Shown here piece by piece: positions 1 to 7,412 of a DNA stretch of 30,374 bases. This DNA is from UQRS01 sp050946935 (lineage in GTDB: Bacteria; Bacillota; Clostridia; Oscillospirales; Acutalibacteraceae), in assembly GCA_050946935.1 (NCBI GenBank), contig JBMNVR010000021.1:1-30374 (forward strand). Direction: 5' to 3'. Below the pieces are notes generated by a model, which saw nothing but the letters and a program-made list of their open reading frames with translations, did no database searches and was not told the origin of the DNA. How positions within the stretch are numbered: position 1 is the first letter of the stretch; each line of letters starts with the position of its first letter. The position numbers and the translations under genes are program-made.

Positions 1-1
1 T

Positions 2-136
2 TATTCTTTTGATGATTTTACTAAACAACTGGCTGTTCACAGCAGAAAATACAACTGTTTCCCTATGCGTCCTCTTAATTGGAAATCCCCAGCTGATTAC
101 ATTAAGGCTTTTATTGCTAACGGCGAGATCTTCTAA
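2..136 (+). pseudogene. 3' end of an integrase-core (DDE) transposase, cut by window edge
   Basis: Frame 2 reads through from the window edge to a TAA at 134-136, giving 44 residues that begin YSFDDFTKQL and include FPMRPLNWKSP. A conserved tail of the type R-K-Y-N-x-F-P-M-R-P-L-x-W-K-S-P is typical of the C-terminus of IS3/IS481-like integrase-core transposases. The stretch is visibly more AT-rich than everything to its right, as expected of a mobile element. The start lies outside the window, so it cannot be said whether the full gene is intact. The exact IS family is not determined. Confidence 0.6.
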
Positions 137-214
137 TTCTGTAACACATCATTGACAAACCTACAATTTTGAAATGAACAATCGGGAAGGGATTTTGCCG
201 GACGCGAGGAGCTG
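137..214. other. Probable right end of the IS element and junction to host DNA
   Basis: This short AT-rich stretch follows the transposase stop and contains no gene. The inverted-repeat end of the element probably lies here (TTGACAAACCTACA at about 153-166 is a candidate), but its partner lies outside the window, so the boundary is not proven. Composition switches to GC-rich host DNA near 185-200. Confidence 0.3.
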
Positions 215-898
215 TTATTCCCGACCGGCGGTTTCGATATCTTCTTTAATAAACATCAGGATGAAACCGGCAAACTGAAATGCGGCCGCGATCCAGATGG
301 AGGGATTCCCAAAGAGCTGAGACAGCACGGCGCCCATGGACGCGCCGGCCGCAAAAATCAGAAGAATCAGGAAATAGTGAAGACTTTGCCGGCCGGCTTC
401 TTTATCCTTTGCGACGCGGTATCGGCAAAGGCATTCGGCGGCGGCGCGCATGTTGCCGATGCACATGGTGGTGGCGCAGGGGATGCCGCGGAATTTCCGG
501 AAGCTGGAAACCTGCATGGCGCAGGCGAAGGAGAGCAACACATTGGCCGATATGTTGAGACTTTGGGGCAATCCGCCGGCCACAAGCAGCAGAATGATTT
601 CGGTCAGCAGGATGATCTGCCGCCAGTGGAGCCGGCGGATGTTTCGGCATTTTTGCCGCAGCCACTCGGTCAGATAGACACCGGTAAAAAAGGCGAGCAG
701 GGGGAACAGATACCGCAGCGCGTAGGAAAAATTCCCTGCCGCCAGATTTTGCCCCAGCAGGACGATGTTGCCGGTTTGGGCGTTGGCAAAGACCTGTCCC
801 CTGCAGTTGTACGAATAGGCGTCCTGAAACCCGCCGGCGAGGGTCAGCAGGACGGCGAGGGGCATGGACTCTGACATTTGTTTGGAGCGATACGGCAT
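215..898 (-). CDS. DUF1275/YoaK-family integral membrane protein
   Basis: The 227-residue product is a hydrophobic multi-helix membrane protein. Near the N-terminus it has the hallmark pattern of the DUF1275 (YoaK) family: a first helix ending AGGFQDAYSY, then NAQTGNIVLLG, then repeated hydrophobic segments. Family members are small inner-membrane proteins of unknown transport or signalling role. The start is taken at ATG 898-896 because AAAGGAG (minus strand, 914-908) lies 9 bases before it; an in-frame ATG at 919 would place that ribosome site inside the gene. A candidate promoter lies at 955-983. The gene is divergent from the phage-like cluster and appears to be an ordinary host gene. Confidence 0.8.
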   Translation of the reverse strand: MPYRSKQMSESMPLAVLLTLAGGFQDAYSYNCRGQVFANAQTGNIVLLGQNLAAGNFSYALRYLFPLLAFFTGVYLTEWLRQKCRNIRRLHWRQIILLTEIILLLVAGGLPQSLNISANVLLSFACAMQVSSFRKFRGIPCATTMCIGNMRAAAECLCRYRVAKDKEAGRQSLHYFLILLIFAAGASMGAVLSQLFGNPSIWIAAAFQFAGFILMFIKEDIETAGRE

Positions 899-954
899 TG
901 TGGATATCTCCTTTTCCATTCAAAATGATCGGCCGGGATAAAAAATTCATGTAT

Positions 955-983
955 ATTATAGCGCAGAAAGGGCCGGTTGGCTA
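955..983 (-). promoter_or_regulatory. Candidate sigma-A promoter of the DUF1275 gene
   Basis: On the minus strand a perfect TATAAT (960-955) is preceded, after a 17-base spacer, by TAGCCA (983-978), a 4/6 match to TTGACA. This predicts a start near 948 and a leader of about 50 bases before the ATG at 898. Confidence 0.5.
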
Positions 984-1050
984 TCTTCTGAAAAAATTTT
1001 TATTTGCACGGGGCGTTGTGGATTTGAACCGAAAACGGAAAAAATTTTTG

Positions 1051-1090
1051 GACGGGTTGCGCAAAACAGGGCAACCCGTCCTTCTTTTTG
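1051..1090 (+). terminator. Hairpin with U-tract just before the small terminase
   Basis: GACGGGTTGC (1051-1060) pairs perfectly with GCAACCCGTC (1071-1080) around a 10-base loop, followed by CTTCTTTTT. This is a convincing intrinsic terminator for rightward transcription. On its left it is flanked by AAAAAATTTTT, so it may also act leftward. It stands 38 bases before the first gene of the phage-like cluster and after no plus-strand gene, so it either insulates the cluster or is a leader terminator. Confidence 0.75.
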
Positions 1091-1118
1091 CCCCCTTTAT
1101 TAGAAAGGGAGGATGCAT

Positions 1119-1598
1119 GTGGGAAGGACGGCAAAAAGGCTGACGGAAAAAGAGCGGCTGTTTTGCGAATGCTATGCTGACGGCGGCAGCGCGAGGGAGG
1201 CGGCCGCCCGGGCCGGATATGTTATGGCGCAGCGGGCGGGTCTCCGTCTTTTGCGGGAGAAGCGGGTTCAGCGGGAGATCGCGGCCCTGCGCGAGGCGCG
1301 CACCGCACGGTCGGCGGCCGAAGGGTTCCGGCGGATCGCCTTTGGCTCCTGTTGCGACGCCGTGCGGCTGGTGCTGGGGGAGGAATTTTCTTCCGAGGGG
1401 TTGGAGCAGCTTGACCTTTTTAACATTGCGGAAATCAAAAAGCCGAAGGACGGCAGCCTTGAAATCAAATTTTTTGACCGGATCAAGGCGCTGGAAAATT
1501 TGGCACGCATGGAGGCGGAACGGACCGATCCGGGAGCGTCCGTGACATTTTACAGGGCGCTGGAGGAAAGCGCGTCGGTGTTTGATGAAGGGGTGTAA
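1119..1598 (+). CDS. Terminase small subunit (TerS)
   Basis: The 159-residue protein opens with RTAKRLTEKERLFCECYADGGSAREAAARAGY, given here in parts: LTEKERLFCECYADG followed by SAREAAARAGY. This is the helix-turn-helix start typical of phage small terminases, which recognise the packaging site and load the large subunit. The rest is helical with a conserved-looking segment LEIKFFDRIKALENLARME. The start is set at GTG 1119 because GGGAGG (1107-1112) lies 6 bases upstream; an in-frame ATG at 1113 abuts that ribosome site and would be too close. The gene is the first of the cluster and ends 2 bases before the large subunit. Confidence 0.82.
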   Translation: MGRTAKRLTEKERLFCECYADGGSAREAAARAGYVMAQRAGLRLLREKRVQREIAALREARTARSAAEGFRRIAFGSCCDAVRLVLGEEFSSEGLEQLDLFNIAEIKKPKDGSLEIKFFDRIKALENLARMEAERTDPGASVTFYRALEESASVFDEGV

Positions 1599-1600
1599 GC

Positions 1601-2845
1601 TTGGAGTTTAAGACATTCTCGAAAAAGCAGTTGCTTGTGCTGAGCTGGTGGTGCAGGAACAGCCCTCACCGGGAACGGGACGCCATTATCTGCGACGGCG
1701 CGGTGAGAAGCGGGAAGTCGCTTTGCATGTTTATTTCTTTTGTATCCTGGGCGTTTTATGCTTTCTCGGACGCGAGTTTTGCGGTGTGCGGCAAGACGGT
1801 TTCCTCGATCAAGCGCAATCTGATCGGGCCGATGCGCGGCGTGCTGGAGGACATCGGGTTTTCAGTTAAGGTTCTGGAAAGCAAAAACCGGATGGAGATA
1901 CGCCGCGACGGACGGGTGAACATCTTTTATCTGTTTGGCGGGAAGGACGAGGCCTCTGCCGCGCTGATTCAGGGGATGACCTTAAGCGGGGTCTTGCTGG
2001 ACGAGGTGGCGCTGATGCCCCGCTCGTTTGTAGAGCAGGCGCTGGCCCGCTGTTCGGTCGAAGGCTCGAAATTCTGGTTTAACTGCAACCCCGAGCATCC
2101 GGGTCACTGGTTTTATAATGAGTGGATCAAAAAATGCGGGGAGAAAAACGCCCTCTATCTGCACTTCACCATGCGGGAGAATCCTTCGCTGAGCGAACAT
2201 ATGCTCAAACGGTATGCTTCTTTGTACTCGGGGCCGTTTTACGAGCGGTTTGTCGAGGGAAAATGGGTGGCGGCAAGCGGTCTGGTCTATCCCATGTTCG
2301 GGGAGCGGATGCTCAGCGACCCGCCGGAGGAATGCTCCAAATATTACATTTCGGTCGATTACGGCACGGTCAATCCAACCTCTATGGGGCTGTGGGGAGA
2401 AAGCGGCGGCGTCTGGTACCGCTTGAAGGAATATTACTATGCCTCCAGACGGGAGGGGGCACAGAAAACCGACGAGGAGTATTATGCGGCGCTCGACCGG
2501 CTGGCCGGCGGGCGGGAGATTGAGGCGGTGATCTGCGATCCATCGGCGGCCTCCTTTATCACCTGCATCGCAAGAAAGGGAAAATACAGGCCGGTGGCTG
2601 CCGACAATCATGTGCTGGCCGGTATCCGGCTGGTATCGGATCTTTTGCAGGGCGGGCGGATCAGGATTTGCCGCGGGTGCGTCGACGCGATCAGAGAATT
2701 TTCCCTCTATGTCTGGGATGAGAACCGGCGTGAGGACTGCGTGAAAAAGGAGAACGATCACGCGATGGATGACATCCGGTATTTTGCGGCGACGGTACTC
2801 GGCAGGCGGCCGGGCGGCTTTGCCGCATCCGCGGTGCGGCGGTGA
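1601..2845 (+). CDS. Terminase large subunit (TerL), ATPase plus nuclease
   Basis: The 414-residue protein is the packaging motor that pumps DNA into the prohead and cuts it. The Walker A loop is GAVRSGKS (residues 33-40) and Walker B is GVLLDE (130-135), followed by the coupling segment FNCNPEHPGHWFYNEW (160-175). The C-terminal RNase H-like nuclease domain shows its acidic set: D253 in SVDYGTVNPTS, D313 in ICDPSA, and D390/D391 in HAMDDIRYF. All expected motifs are intact. Translation probably begins at TTG 1601, with GAAGGGGTG just upstream. The reading frame continues to TGA 2843-2845, slightly into a long non-coding start of the portal frame. Confidence 0.93.
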   Translation: MEFKTFSKKQLLVLSWWCRNSPHRERDAIICDGAVRSGKSLCMFISFVSWAFYAFSDASFAVCGKTVSSIKRNLIGPMRGVLEDIGFSVKVLESKNRMEIRRDGRVNIFYLFGGKDEASAALIQGMTLSGVLLDEVALMPRSFVEQALARCSVEGSKFWFNCNPEHPGHWFYNEWIKKCGEKNALYLHFTMRENPSLSEHMLKRYASLYSGPFYERFVEGKWVAASGLVYPMFGERMLSDPPEECSKYYISVDYGTVNPTSMGLWGESGGVWYRLKEYYYASRREGAQKTDEEYYAALDRLAGGREIEAVICDPSAASFITCIARKGKYRPVAADNHVLAGIRLVSDLLQGGRIRICRGCVDAIREFSLYVWDENRREDCVKKENDHAMDDIRYFAATVLGRRPGGFAASAVRR

Positions 2846-2961
2846 ACCGGCCGGGCAGAGAAGAGGGCGGGCAGGGCTGCGGTTCGCCACATTGCGGCCG
2901 CGGACTCCGGCGCGGAGAAAAAAGCCCGGTTATAACACGGTTAGGAAAGAGAGAGGTTTTC

Positions 2962-4113
2962 ATGAATCTGTTGAAACGGAACAAAAAGGAAGAGGGCGGA
3001 GCCGGCGCGGCGGTTACCCTCGGGCGGAAAAGCAAGGGCGGATTCGGGGCGTTGGATCGGCCCCTGCCGCTGGGAAGATGTGAGCTGGAGCTGTACGACA
3101 CCATGCGGGAGGCGGTGCCGATCATCGACGCGGCCATTGGCAAGATTGTCCGGCTGGTCGGCGGATTTCAGGTGGAGTGCGACGACCGGAGGGCACAGAT
3201 GCAGCTTGCGCGTTTTCTGCGGGAGGTGAAGGTCGGCCCGGTTTCTTATGGGATCGACGCTTTTCTTTCGGCGTATTTGGACGATCTGTTGACCTATGGT
3301 ACGGCCCTCGGAGAGATCGTGCCGACGGTCGACCGGAGCGGAATCGGGGCGTTGTACAACGCAAATTTGTATGATCTTGAAATTGAGGCCGGCAGCAATC
3401 CGCTTGACACGGCGATCTTTGTCAAGAATATCGGCGGCCGGACGCCGGTGCGGGACAAGAGCCTGATCCTGATGTCAGCGCTCAATCCTTCGGCTGGACA
3501 GGTGACCGGCAATTCGCTGCTCAGAGGGTTGCCCTTCGTTAGTTCGGTGCTGATGAAGATTTTCAACACCATCGGCGTCAACTGGGAGCGGCTCGGCAAC
3601 GTGCGGTTTTCCGTGACCTGCAAACAGGAGGGGGACGCCCTCGACCGGGTTGGGGCCGGCCGGCGGGCAGAGGAGATCGCGACGGCCTGGCAAAATGCCA
3701 TGAGCGACAGCGGAGAGGTCCGGGATTTCGTCGCTGTCGGCGATGTGGAGATCAAGGTGATCGGCGCCGACAATCCGGTTTTGGATTCCTCGGTTCCGGT
3801 GCGGCAGTTGCTTGAACAGATTGTGGCCAAGTTAGGTCTCCCACCCTTTATGCTGGGGCTGTCCTGGTCCTCGACCGAGCGGATGTCGTCCCAACAGGCC
3901 GATATTCTCACCAGCGAGCTGGAGTATTACCGCAGCATTTTAGAGCCGGTGATCCTCAAAATCTGTCGGATATGGCTTGCGGCGAACGGCTTTGCCTGCG
4001 GTTTTGGCGTGGTGTGGAACGACATCAGCCTCCAGGATGAGGTGGAGGAGGCCAAGGCGGAGCTTTACCGCGCGCAGGCCAGACAGATTTTGGCGGGGTT
4101 TGAAAGGGAATAG
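2962..4113 (+). CDS. Phage portal protein
   Basis: The 383-residue protein follows the large terminase in the standard packaging order and reads like a portal: an N-terminal segment (YDTMREAVPIIDAAIGKIVRLVGGF), then a central GNSLLRGLPFVSSVLMKIFNTIGVNWERLGN block and a C-terminal helical crown-like part (QLLEQIVAKLGLPPFMLGLSW). Portals form the 12-mer ring at the capsid vertex through which DNA passes and to which connectors attach. The frame is open from 2842, but ATG 2962 has GAGAGG six to seven bases upstream and fits better; the stretch 2846-2961 then serves as spacer. The exact portal family was not resolved by eye. Confidence 0.83.
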   Translation: MNLLKRNKKEEGGAGAAVTLGRKSKGGFGALDRPLPLGRCELELYDTMREAVPIIDAAIGKIVRLVGGFQVECDDRRAQMQLARFLREVKVGPVSYGIDAFLSAYLDDLLTYGTALGEIVPTVDRSGIGALYNANLYDLEIEAGSNPLDTAIFVKNIGGRTPVRDKSLILMSALNPSAGQVTGNSLLRGLPFVSSVLMKIFNTIGVNWERLGNVRFSVTCKQEGDALDRVGAGRRAEEIATAWQNAMSDSGEVRDFVAVGDVEIKVIGADNPVLDSSVPVRQLLEQIVAKLGLPPFMLGLSWSSTERMSSQQADILTSELEYYRSILEPVILKICRIWLAANGFACGFGVVWNDISLQDEVEEAKAELYRAQARQILAGFERE

Positions 4114-4150
4114 GCTATCGGCGTTTTTCGGAAAGGATGAGGTGAGCGTT

Positions 4151-5137
4151 ATGCAAAACGGATTTGTTGAATCGAGCGGCGCGCCGCTCGAGGGGGAATT
4201 GGAGCTGATCAATCAGCAGACCAGACGAAAGCTGTCAGCCGACGAGGTATATGTCTTCTCGGTCGTGCTTTGCGACAATGAGATCGACCGGGACTTCGAA
4301 CGGTTTACGATAGACGCACTGGGCCGGCTGGCAGAGCTGTTCGTCGGCAAAACGGGAATTTTCGACCACTCGATGAAAGGCAGAGATCAGGTGGCACGCA
4401 TTTTCTCGGCCGGGGTGGAAGCGGTGTCTGACCGGCTTACTTCGGACGGACAGCCCTATTACCGCCTGAAGGCCCGCGCTTATATGCCGAAGAGTCCGCA
4501 GAATGAAAGCATGATACTGGATATTGACTCGGGCATTAAGCGGGAGGTCAGCGTGGGCTGCGCGGTGGCTGACAGATATTGCTCGGTTTGTGGGGCTTTG
4601 GCAAGAGACGGCGGGTGTAGCCATCTGCCCGGACGAAGCTATACCGAGAACGGGAAAAAACAGCTCTGTTATGCGGTGCTGGATAACCCGACCGATGCGT
4701 ATGAGTGGTCGTTCGTGGCGGTGCCCGCGCAGCCGCTTGCGGGTGTGGTGAAGTCCCGGAAAATCCGAAAGGGGGAGATGAAAACGGATGAGGAAAAACT
4801 GCTCAAGACGCTGAAAACGGGAGGAGAAGTAACCTTAAGCCGGAATGAGGCGGACGAGCTGGTTGGGCTGTTCTCCCGGCTGCGGGCCGACGCGGCGCTG
4901 AGCGGCACGGCGGCGGAGGAAATCCGTCGGTCGGTTAAAAAGCTCTACGCCGTCGGACAGCCGGCCATGCCGCAGGAGGTGCTGGACGGCCTGATGGAGC
5001 GGATGGAGCCGGAGGAGCTGAAAAAATTCTGGGAAAAGGCAAAGCGAACCTTTGGCGCGCCGGCCGCACAGCCGCAATTGGCCAGCCGGCCGCAGGACGG
5101 ACAGGAAGCGGTCGATTTCAGAGATTTTATGATTTAG
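4151..5137 (+). CDS. Putative prohead protease / scaffold protein
   Basis: The 328-residue protein sits between portal and capsid, the usual place of the head maturation protease. Its N-terminal half (EIDRDFERFTIDALGRLAELF, then GKTGIFDHSMKGRDQVARIF) resembles prohead-protease-like proteins of Firmicutes phages. A compact Cys/His cluster, CSVCGALARDGGCSH at about residues 143-157, looks like a zinc-binding knuckle. From residue 210 the protein becomes a charged helical region suited to scaffolding. A separate internal start at 4778 may yield the scaffold alone (see findings). Start chosen at ATG 4151 with GAGGTGA 6 bases upstream. Catalytic residues are not assigned, so protease activity is inferred mainly from position. 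Confidence 0.62.
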   Translation: MQNGFVESSGAPLEGELELINQQTRRKLSADEVYVFSVVLCDNEIDRDFERFTIDALGRLAELFVGKTGIFDHSMKGRDQVARIFSAGVEAVSDRLTSDGQPYYRLKARAYMPKSPQNESMILDIDSGIKREVSVGCAVADRYCSVCGALARDGGCSHLPGRSYTENGKKQLCYAVLDNPTDAYEWSFVAVPAQPLAGVVKSRKIRKGEMKTDEEKLLKTLKTGGEVTLSRNEADELVGLFSRLRADAALSGTAAEEIRRSVKKLYAVGQPAMPQEVLDGLMERMEPEELKKFWEKAKRTFGAPAAQPQLASRPQDGQEAVDFRDFMI

Positions 5138-5152
5138 CAGGAGGAACGCGAT

Positions 5153-5488
5153 ATGATTTGTTTTAGAGGCTATAACGAAAGCATGACTACCTTCAAGGCG
5201 GCCGACGGGCTTACGGTCGGTATGCCGGTCATTGTCACGGCTAATGCAACAGTCGGAAAGGGTACCGCCGGCGCCGCAATCTGCGGCGTGGCCAGAAGCG
5301 TCCGGGAGGGGATCGCCTCGATCCAGACCAACGGGTATGTCGAGCTGCCCTATACCGGCACGGCTCCAACCCTCGGAGTCGGATCCCTTGTCTGCGATGG
5401 GGATGGCGGGGTCAAGACCGGCACCGGCCGCAGCGTCGTGATCGTCGAGGTGGATACTACCAATTCCACGGTTGGATTTATTCTGTAA
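5153..5488 (+). CDS. Capsid decoration / head-stabilising protein (putative)
   Basis: This 111-residue protein is rich in small residues and beta-prone, with AADGLTVGMPVIVTANATVGKG and GVGSLVCDGDGGVKTGTG. It lies directly upstream of the major capsid gene, where DUF2190-like or gpD-like decoration proteins sit in many phages. Such proteins bind the outside of the expanded capsid and strengthen it. AGGAGG lies 8 bases before ATG 5153, one of the best ribosome sites in the cluster, fitting a protein made in high amounts. The assignment rests on position, size and composition. Confidence 0.6.
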   Translation: MICFRGYNESMTTFKAADGLTVGMPVIVTANATVGKGTAGAAICGVARSVREGIASIQTNGYVELPYTGTAPTLGVGSLVCDGDGGVKTGTGRSVVIVEVDTTNSTVGFIL

Positions 5489-5516
5489 TGACAGCGATTT
5501 GAGGAGGAACAGGGAT

Positions 5517-6530
5517 ATGAATTTTGAAACCATCAACATCGAAAAGGGGATGTATGCCTCCCCTGACAAGAGTTTTACGCAGGTTTTGGAGGAGCTTGAC
5601 CCCTCGGCCAACTATATCGGCACCGCGCTGGAGGGTATGGACGCCTATCAACGCCAGCTCAAGCGGTTTGATATTAAGGTGAGCGGCGCCGGTTCCGACA
5701 TGGTGCAGAAGTTTTTCACATCAACCGGATCGTCCGCCCTTTTTCCGGAATATGTCTCCCGCGCGGTGCGGCAGGGCATGGAGGAGGCCAACCTGATCTC
5801 CTCTATCGTGGCAACGGTCACCAAGATCAACAGCATGGATTACCGCACCATCGCCTCGGTTCCGAGCGAGGACGACAAGTCTTTGAAAAAGGTATCGGCC
5901 GGGGCGGTGATTCCGGAGACCCGCATCAAAACCCAGGAAAACCTGGTCAAGCTGCACAAGCGCGGCCGGATGCTGGTTGCTCCATATGAGGCGCTCAAGT
6001 ATCAGCGTCTGGACCTCTTTACCGTTACCCTCAAGCAGATCGGCGCGTACATTGCCCGGCAGCAGTTCCAGGACGCGGTCGACGTGCTGGTCAACGGGGA
6101 TGGCAATGACAACGCAGCCGCTATCGTTTCGGCCAAGACCTCCGGCACGCTGGGATATATGGATCTGATCGGCCTGGTTAACACGCTGGATCCGTATGCG
6201 CTCAACACGCTGATTGCCTCTCCCGATATGATGATGGCCATGCTCAACCTGGAGGAGTTCAAGAATCCCCAGACCGGCATCAATTTCCAGGGCACCGGCA
6301 AGCTCAACCGGCCGATGGGCGCCAACTTCATCAAATCCAAATCTGTGGATGACGGTCATATCATTGCGCTGGACAAGGACTGCGCGCTGGAGATGGTCGT
6401 GGCCGCCGACGTGCTGGTGGATTACGATAAGCTGATCGACCGCCAGCTTGAGCGCGCGGCGGTGACCTCAACCTCCGGATTCGCCAAGATTTTCCCGGAC
6501 GCTTCGGCTGTGCTGAAGGTTACGGCTTGA
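5517..6530 (+). CDS. Major capsid protein, HK97-fold type
   Basis: The 337-residue product has the length and layout of an HK97-fold capsid protein. It has an N-terminal helical arm (about 1-60), a segment FPEYVSRAVRQGMEEANLISSIVATVTKINSMDYRTI and a P-domain-like helix DLFTVTLKQIGAYIARQQFQDAVDVLVNGDG. A C-terminal A-domain follows (NTLIASPDMMMAMLNLEEF, VVAADVLVDYDKLIDRQLERAAV). It would form the icosahedral shell. GAGGAGG stands about 10 bases before ATG 5517. The gene is followed by an unusually structured 168-base gap (6531-6698). No large delta domain is evident, consistent with a separate or fused scaffold upstream. Confidence 0.85.
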   Translation: MNFETINIEKGMYASPDKSFTQVLEELDPSANYIGTALEGMDAYQRQLKRFDIKVSGAGSDMVQKFFTSTGSSALFPEYVSRAVRQGMEEANLISSIVATVTKINSMDYRTIASVPSEDDKSLKKVSAGAVIPETRIKTQENLVKLHKRGRMLVAPYEALKYQRLDLFTVTLKQIGAYIARQQFQDAVDVLVNGDGNDNAAAIVSAKTSGTLGYMDLIGLVNTLDPYALNTLIASPDMMMAMLNLEEFKNPQTGINFQGTGKLNRPMGANFIKSKSVDDGHIIALDKDCALEMVVAADVLVDYDKLIDRQLERAAVTSTSGFAKIFPDASAVLKVTA

Positions 6531-6547
6531 CCGAAGGACTATATCCG

Positions 6548-6630
6548 GCCGGAGTTTTGTACTGACGGAATTGGAGCCGGTACGGCGGTAACATCCTTTT
6601 CCATCAGGTGGGAAAGGTAAAGCTCCGGCT
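6548..6630 (+). ncRNA. Structured intergenic RNA with branched fold after the capsid gene
   Basis: GCCGGAGTTTT (6548-6558) can pair with AAAGCTCCGGC (6619-6629) as an 11-bp stem with one G-U. Inside lie two further hairpins: GCCG-GTA-CGGC (about 6577-6587) and CCTTTTCC (about 6594-6601) with GGGAAAGG. The whole folds as a three-way junction ending in TTTTGTT. It may be a terminator/attenuator or a functional RNA element; nothing in the sequence decides between them. Confidence 0.4.
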
Positions 6631-6637
6631 TTTGTTG

Positions 6638-6680
6638 GCGGGCCGCGGACGGAGAGACCGCCCGCGGCCCGCGTTGTTTT
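6638..6680 (+). terminator. GC-rich hairpin with short U-tract behind the capsid gene
   Basis: GCGGGCCGCGG (6638-6648) pairs perfectly over 11 bp with CCGCGGCCCGC (6662-6672), followed by GTTGTTTTG. This is a plausible partial terminator that would let the capsid gene be transcribed more than the genes after it. The next gene starts 27 bases beyond the stem. Confidence 0.55.
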
Positions 6681-6698
6681 GATAAAGGGAGGAACGGT

Positions 6699-7046
6699 AT
6701 GCTGGACATGGATATGACCGGAAAATTTTTCCGGGATTTCAGCGGGGAGGAAGACGCCGCATGGAGTGATCTTCTGCGCATCTGCGTAGCGGAGGTGGAG
6801 GGAATGCTGCGACCCGGTGCGGATATCGAGAAGGCGGGAGACCGCCTTTGTTACGCGGCGGCGGCACTGGCCTTCTACCGCTACAGCCTGAAAAACGCGG
6901 CGGCCGACGTGACTCGTTTCAAGGCGGGAGAGGTTACCGTCGCCATGGGTGGCGGGGTCGACGCGGCTTATGAGATGTATAAGGAAGCCCTGCGCGCGGT
7001 TCGGGCATTTTTGAAGCCGGATGATTTTGCGTTTATCTGTATTTAG
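6699..7046 (+). CDS. Head-tail connector protein (gp6/gp15-like, putative)
   Basis: This 115-residue, mainly helical protein follows the capsid gene, the normal place for the first connector ring that binds the portal. Small helical proteins with an acidic start, a central AGDRLCYAAAALAFYRYSL helix and a C-terminal helix (YEMYKEALRAVRAFL) are typical of the gp6/gp15 connector group. GGGAGG lies 6 bases before ATG 6699. Family membership is judged from length, helical pattern and gene order only. Confidence 0.62.
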   Translation: MLDMDMTGKFFRDFSGEEDAAWSDLLRICVAEVEGMLRPGADIEKAGDRLCYAAAALAFYRYSLKNAAADVTRFKAGEVTVAMGGGVDAAYEMYKEALRAVRAFLKPDDFAFICI

Positions 7047-7058
7047 GGGGTGGGGCTT

Positions 7059-7412
7059 GTGCGTTTTGTCAGGCAGATTTCCATTATGCTGGAACGTTTT
7101 GGCCAGCCCGTTTTTGTGACCTGCGGCAAAGAACGCCGGGAGGTCAAGGCCTTTATCCAGCCGGTGCAGTACACCAGCAAGCTGTATTTGGAGCCGACGA
7201 TTTCCTCGCTCGGCAGCGTGGACGAGGGGTTGTTTGTGTACATCGGACCGCCTGATCCGCAGATGGATTCTCTTGGCCGGGAGGTGCTGATTGAGGCGGC
7301 TGGCGGCAAATATGACGTGACCCGGGCGGAGGCCATTTCTTTCGGAGGAGAAAATCTGTACTGCTGGGCGGTGCTGAAACCAAGATACAAAAACGGGGAG
7401 GCGGAGGTATGA
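7059..7412 (+). CDS. Head-tail joining / stopper protein (putative)
   Basis: The 117-residue protein is mostly beta-stranded (QPVFVTCGKERREVKAFIQPVQYTS given in part: VFVTCGKERREVKAFIQP, then GLFVYIGPPD and LYCWAVLKPRYKNGE). This fits the small beta-barrel stopper/adaptor proteins that seal the portal channel in Firmicutes siphophages and myophages. The GTG at 7059 is preferred over the in-frame GTG at 7050, since the G-rich ribosome site AGGGGGTGG overlaps 7050. Its stop overlaps the next start by 4 bases (ATGA), so the two are translationally coupled. Confidence 0.58.
   Translation: MRFVRQISIMLERFGQPVFVTCGKERREVKAFIQPVQYTSKLYLEPTISSLGSVDEGLFVYIGPPDPQMDSLGREVLIEAAGGKYDVTRAEAISFGGENLYCWAVLKPRYKNGEAEV

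Noticed and set aside
211..235. ATTCCCGACCGGCGGT resembles the core of the FMN riboswitch
   Set aside because: It lies at the 3' end of the DUF1275 coding sequence on the other strand, the remaining conserved FMN elements are missing, and no riboflavin gene follows.
898..1143. 81-codon plus-strand frame between DUF1275 and the small terminase
   Set aside because: It runs through the DUF1275 promoter and a terminator hairpin, lacks a ribosome site at its start and shows no family features.
2842..2961. N-terminal extension of the portal frame overlapping the large terminase
   Set aside because: The start at 2962 has a correctly placed GAGAGG, and the extension is an Arg/Gly-rich shadow.
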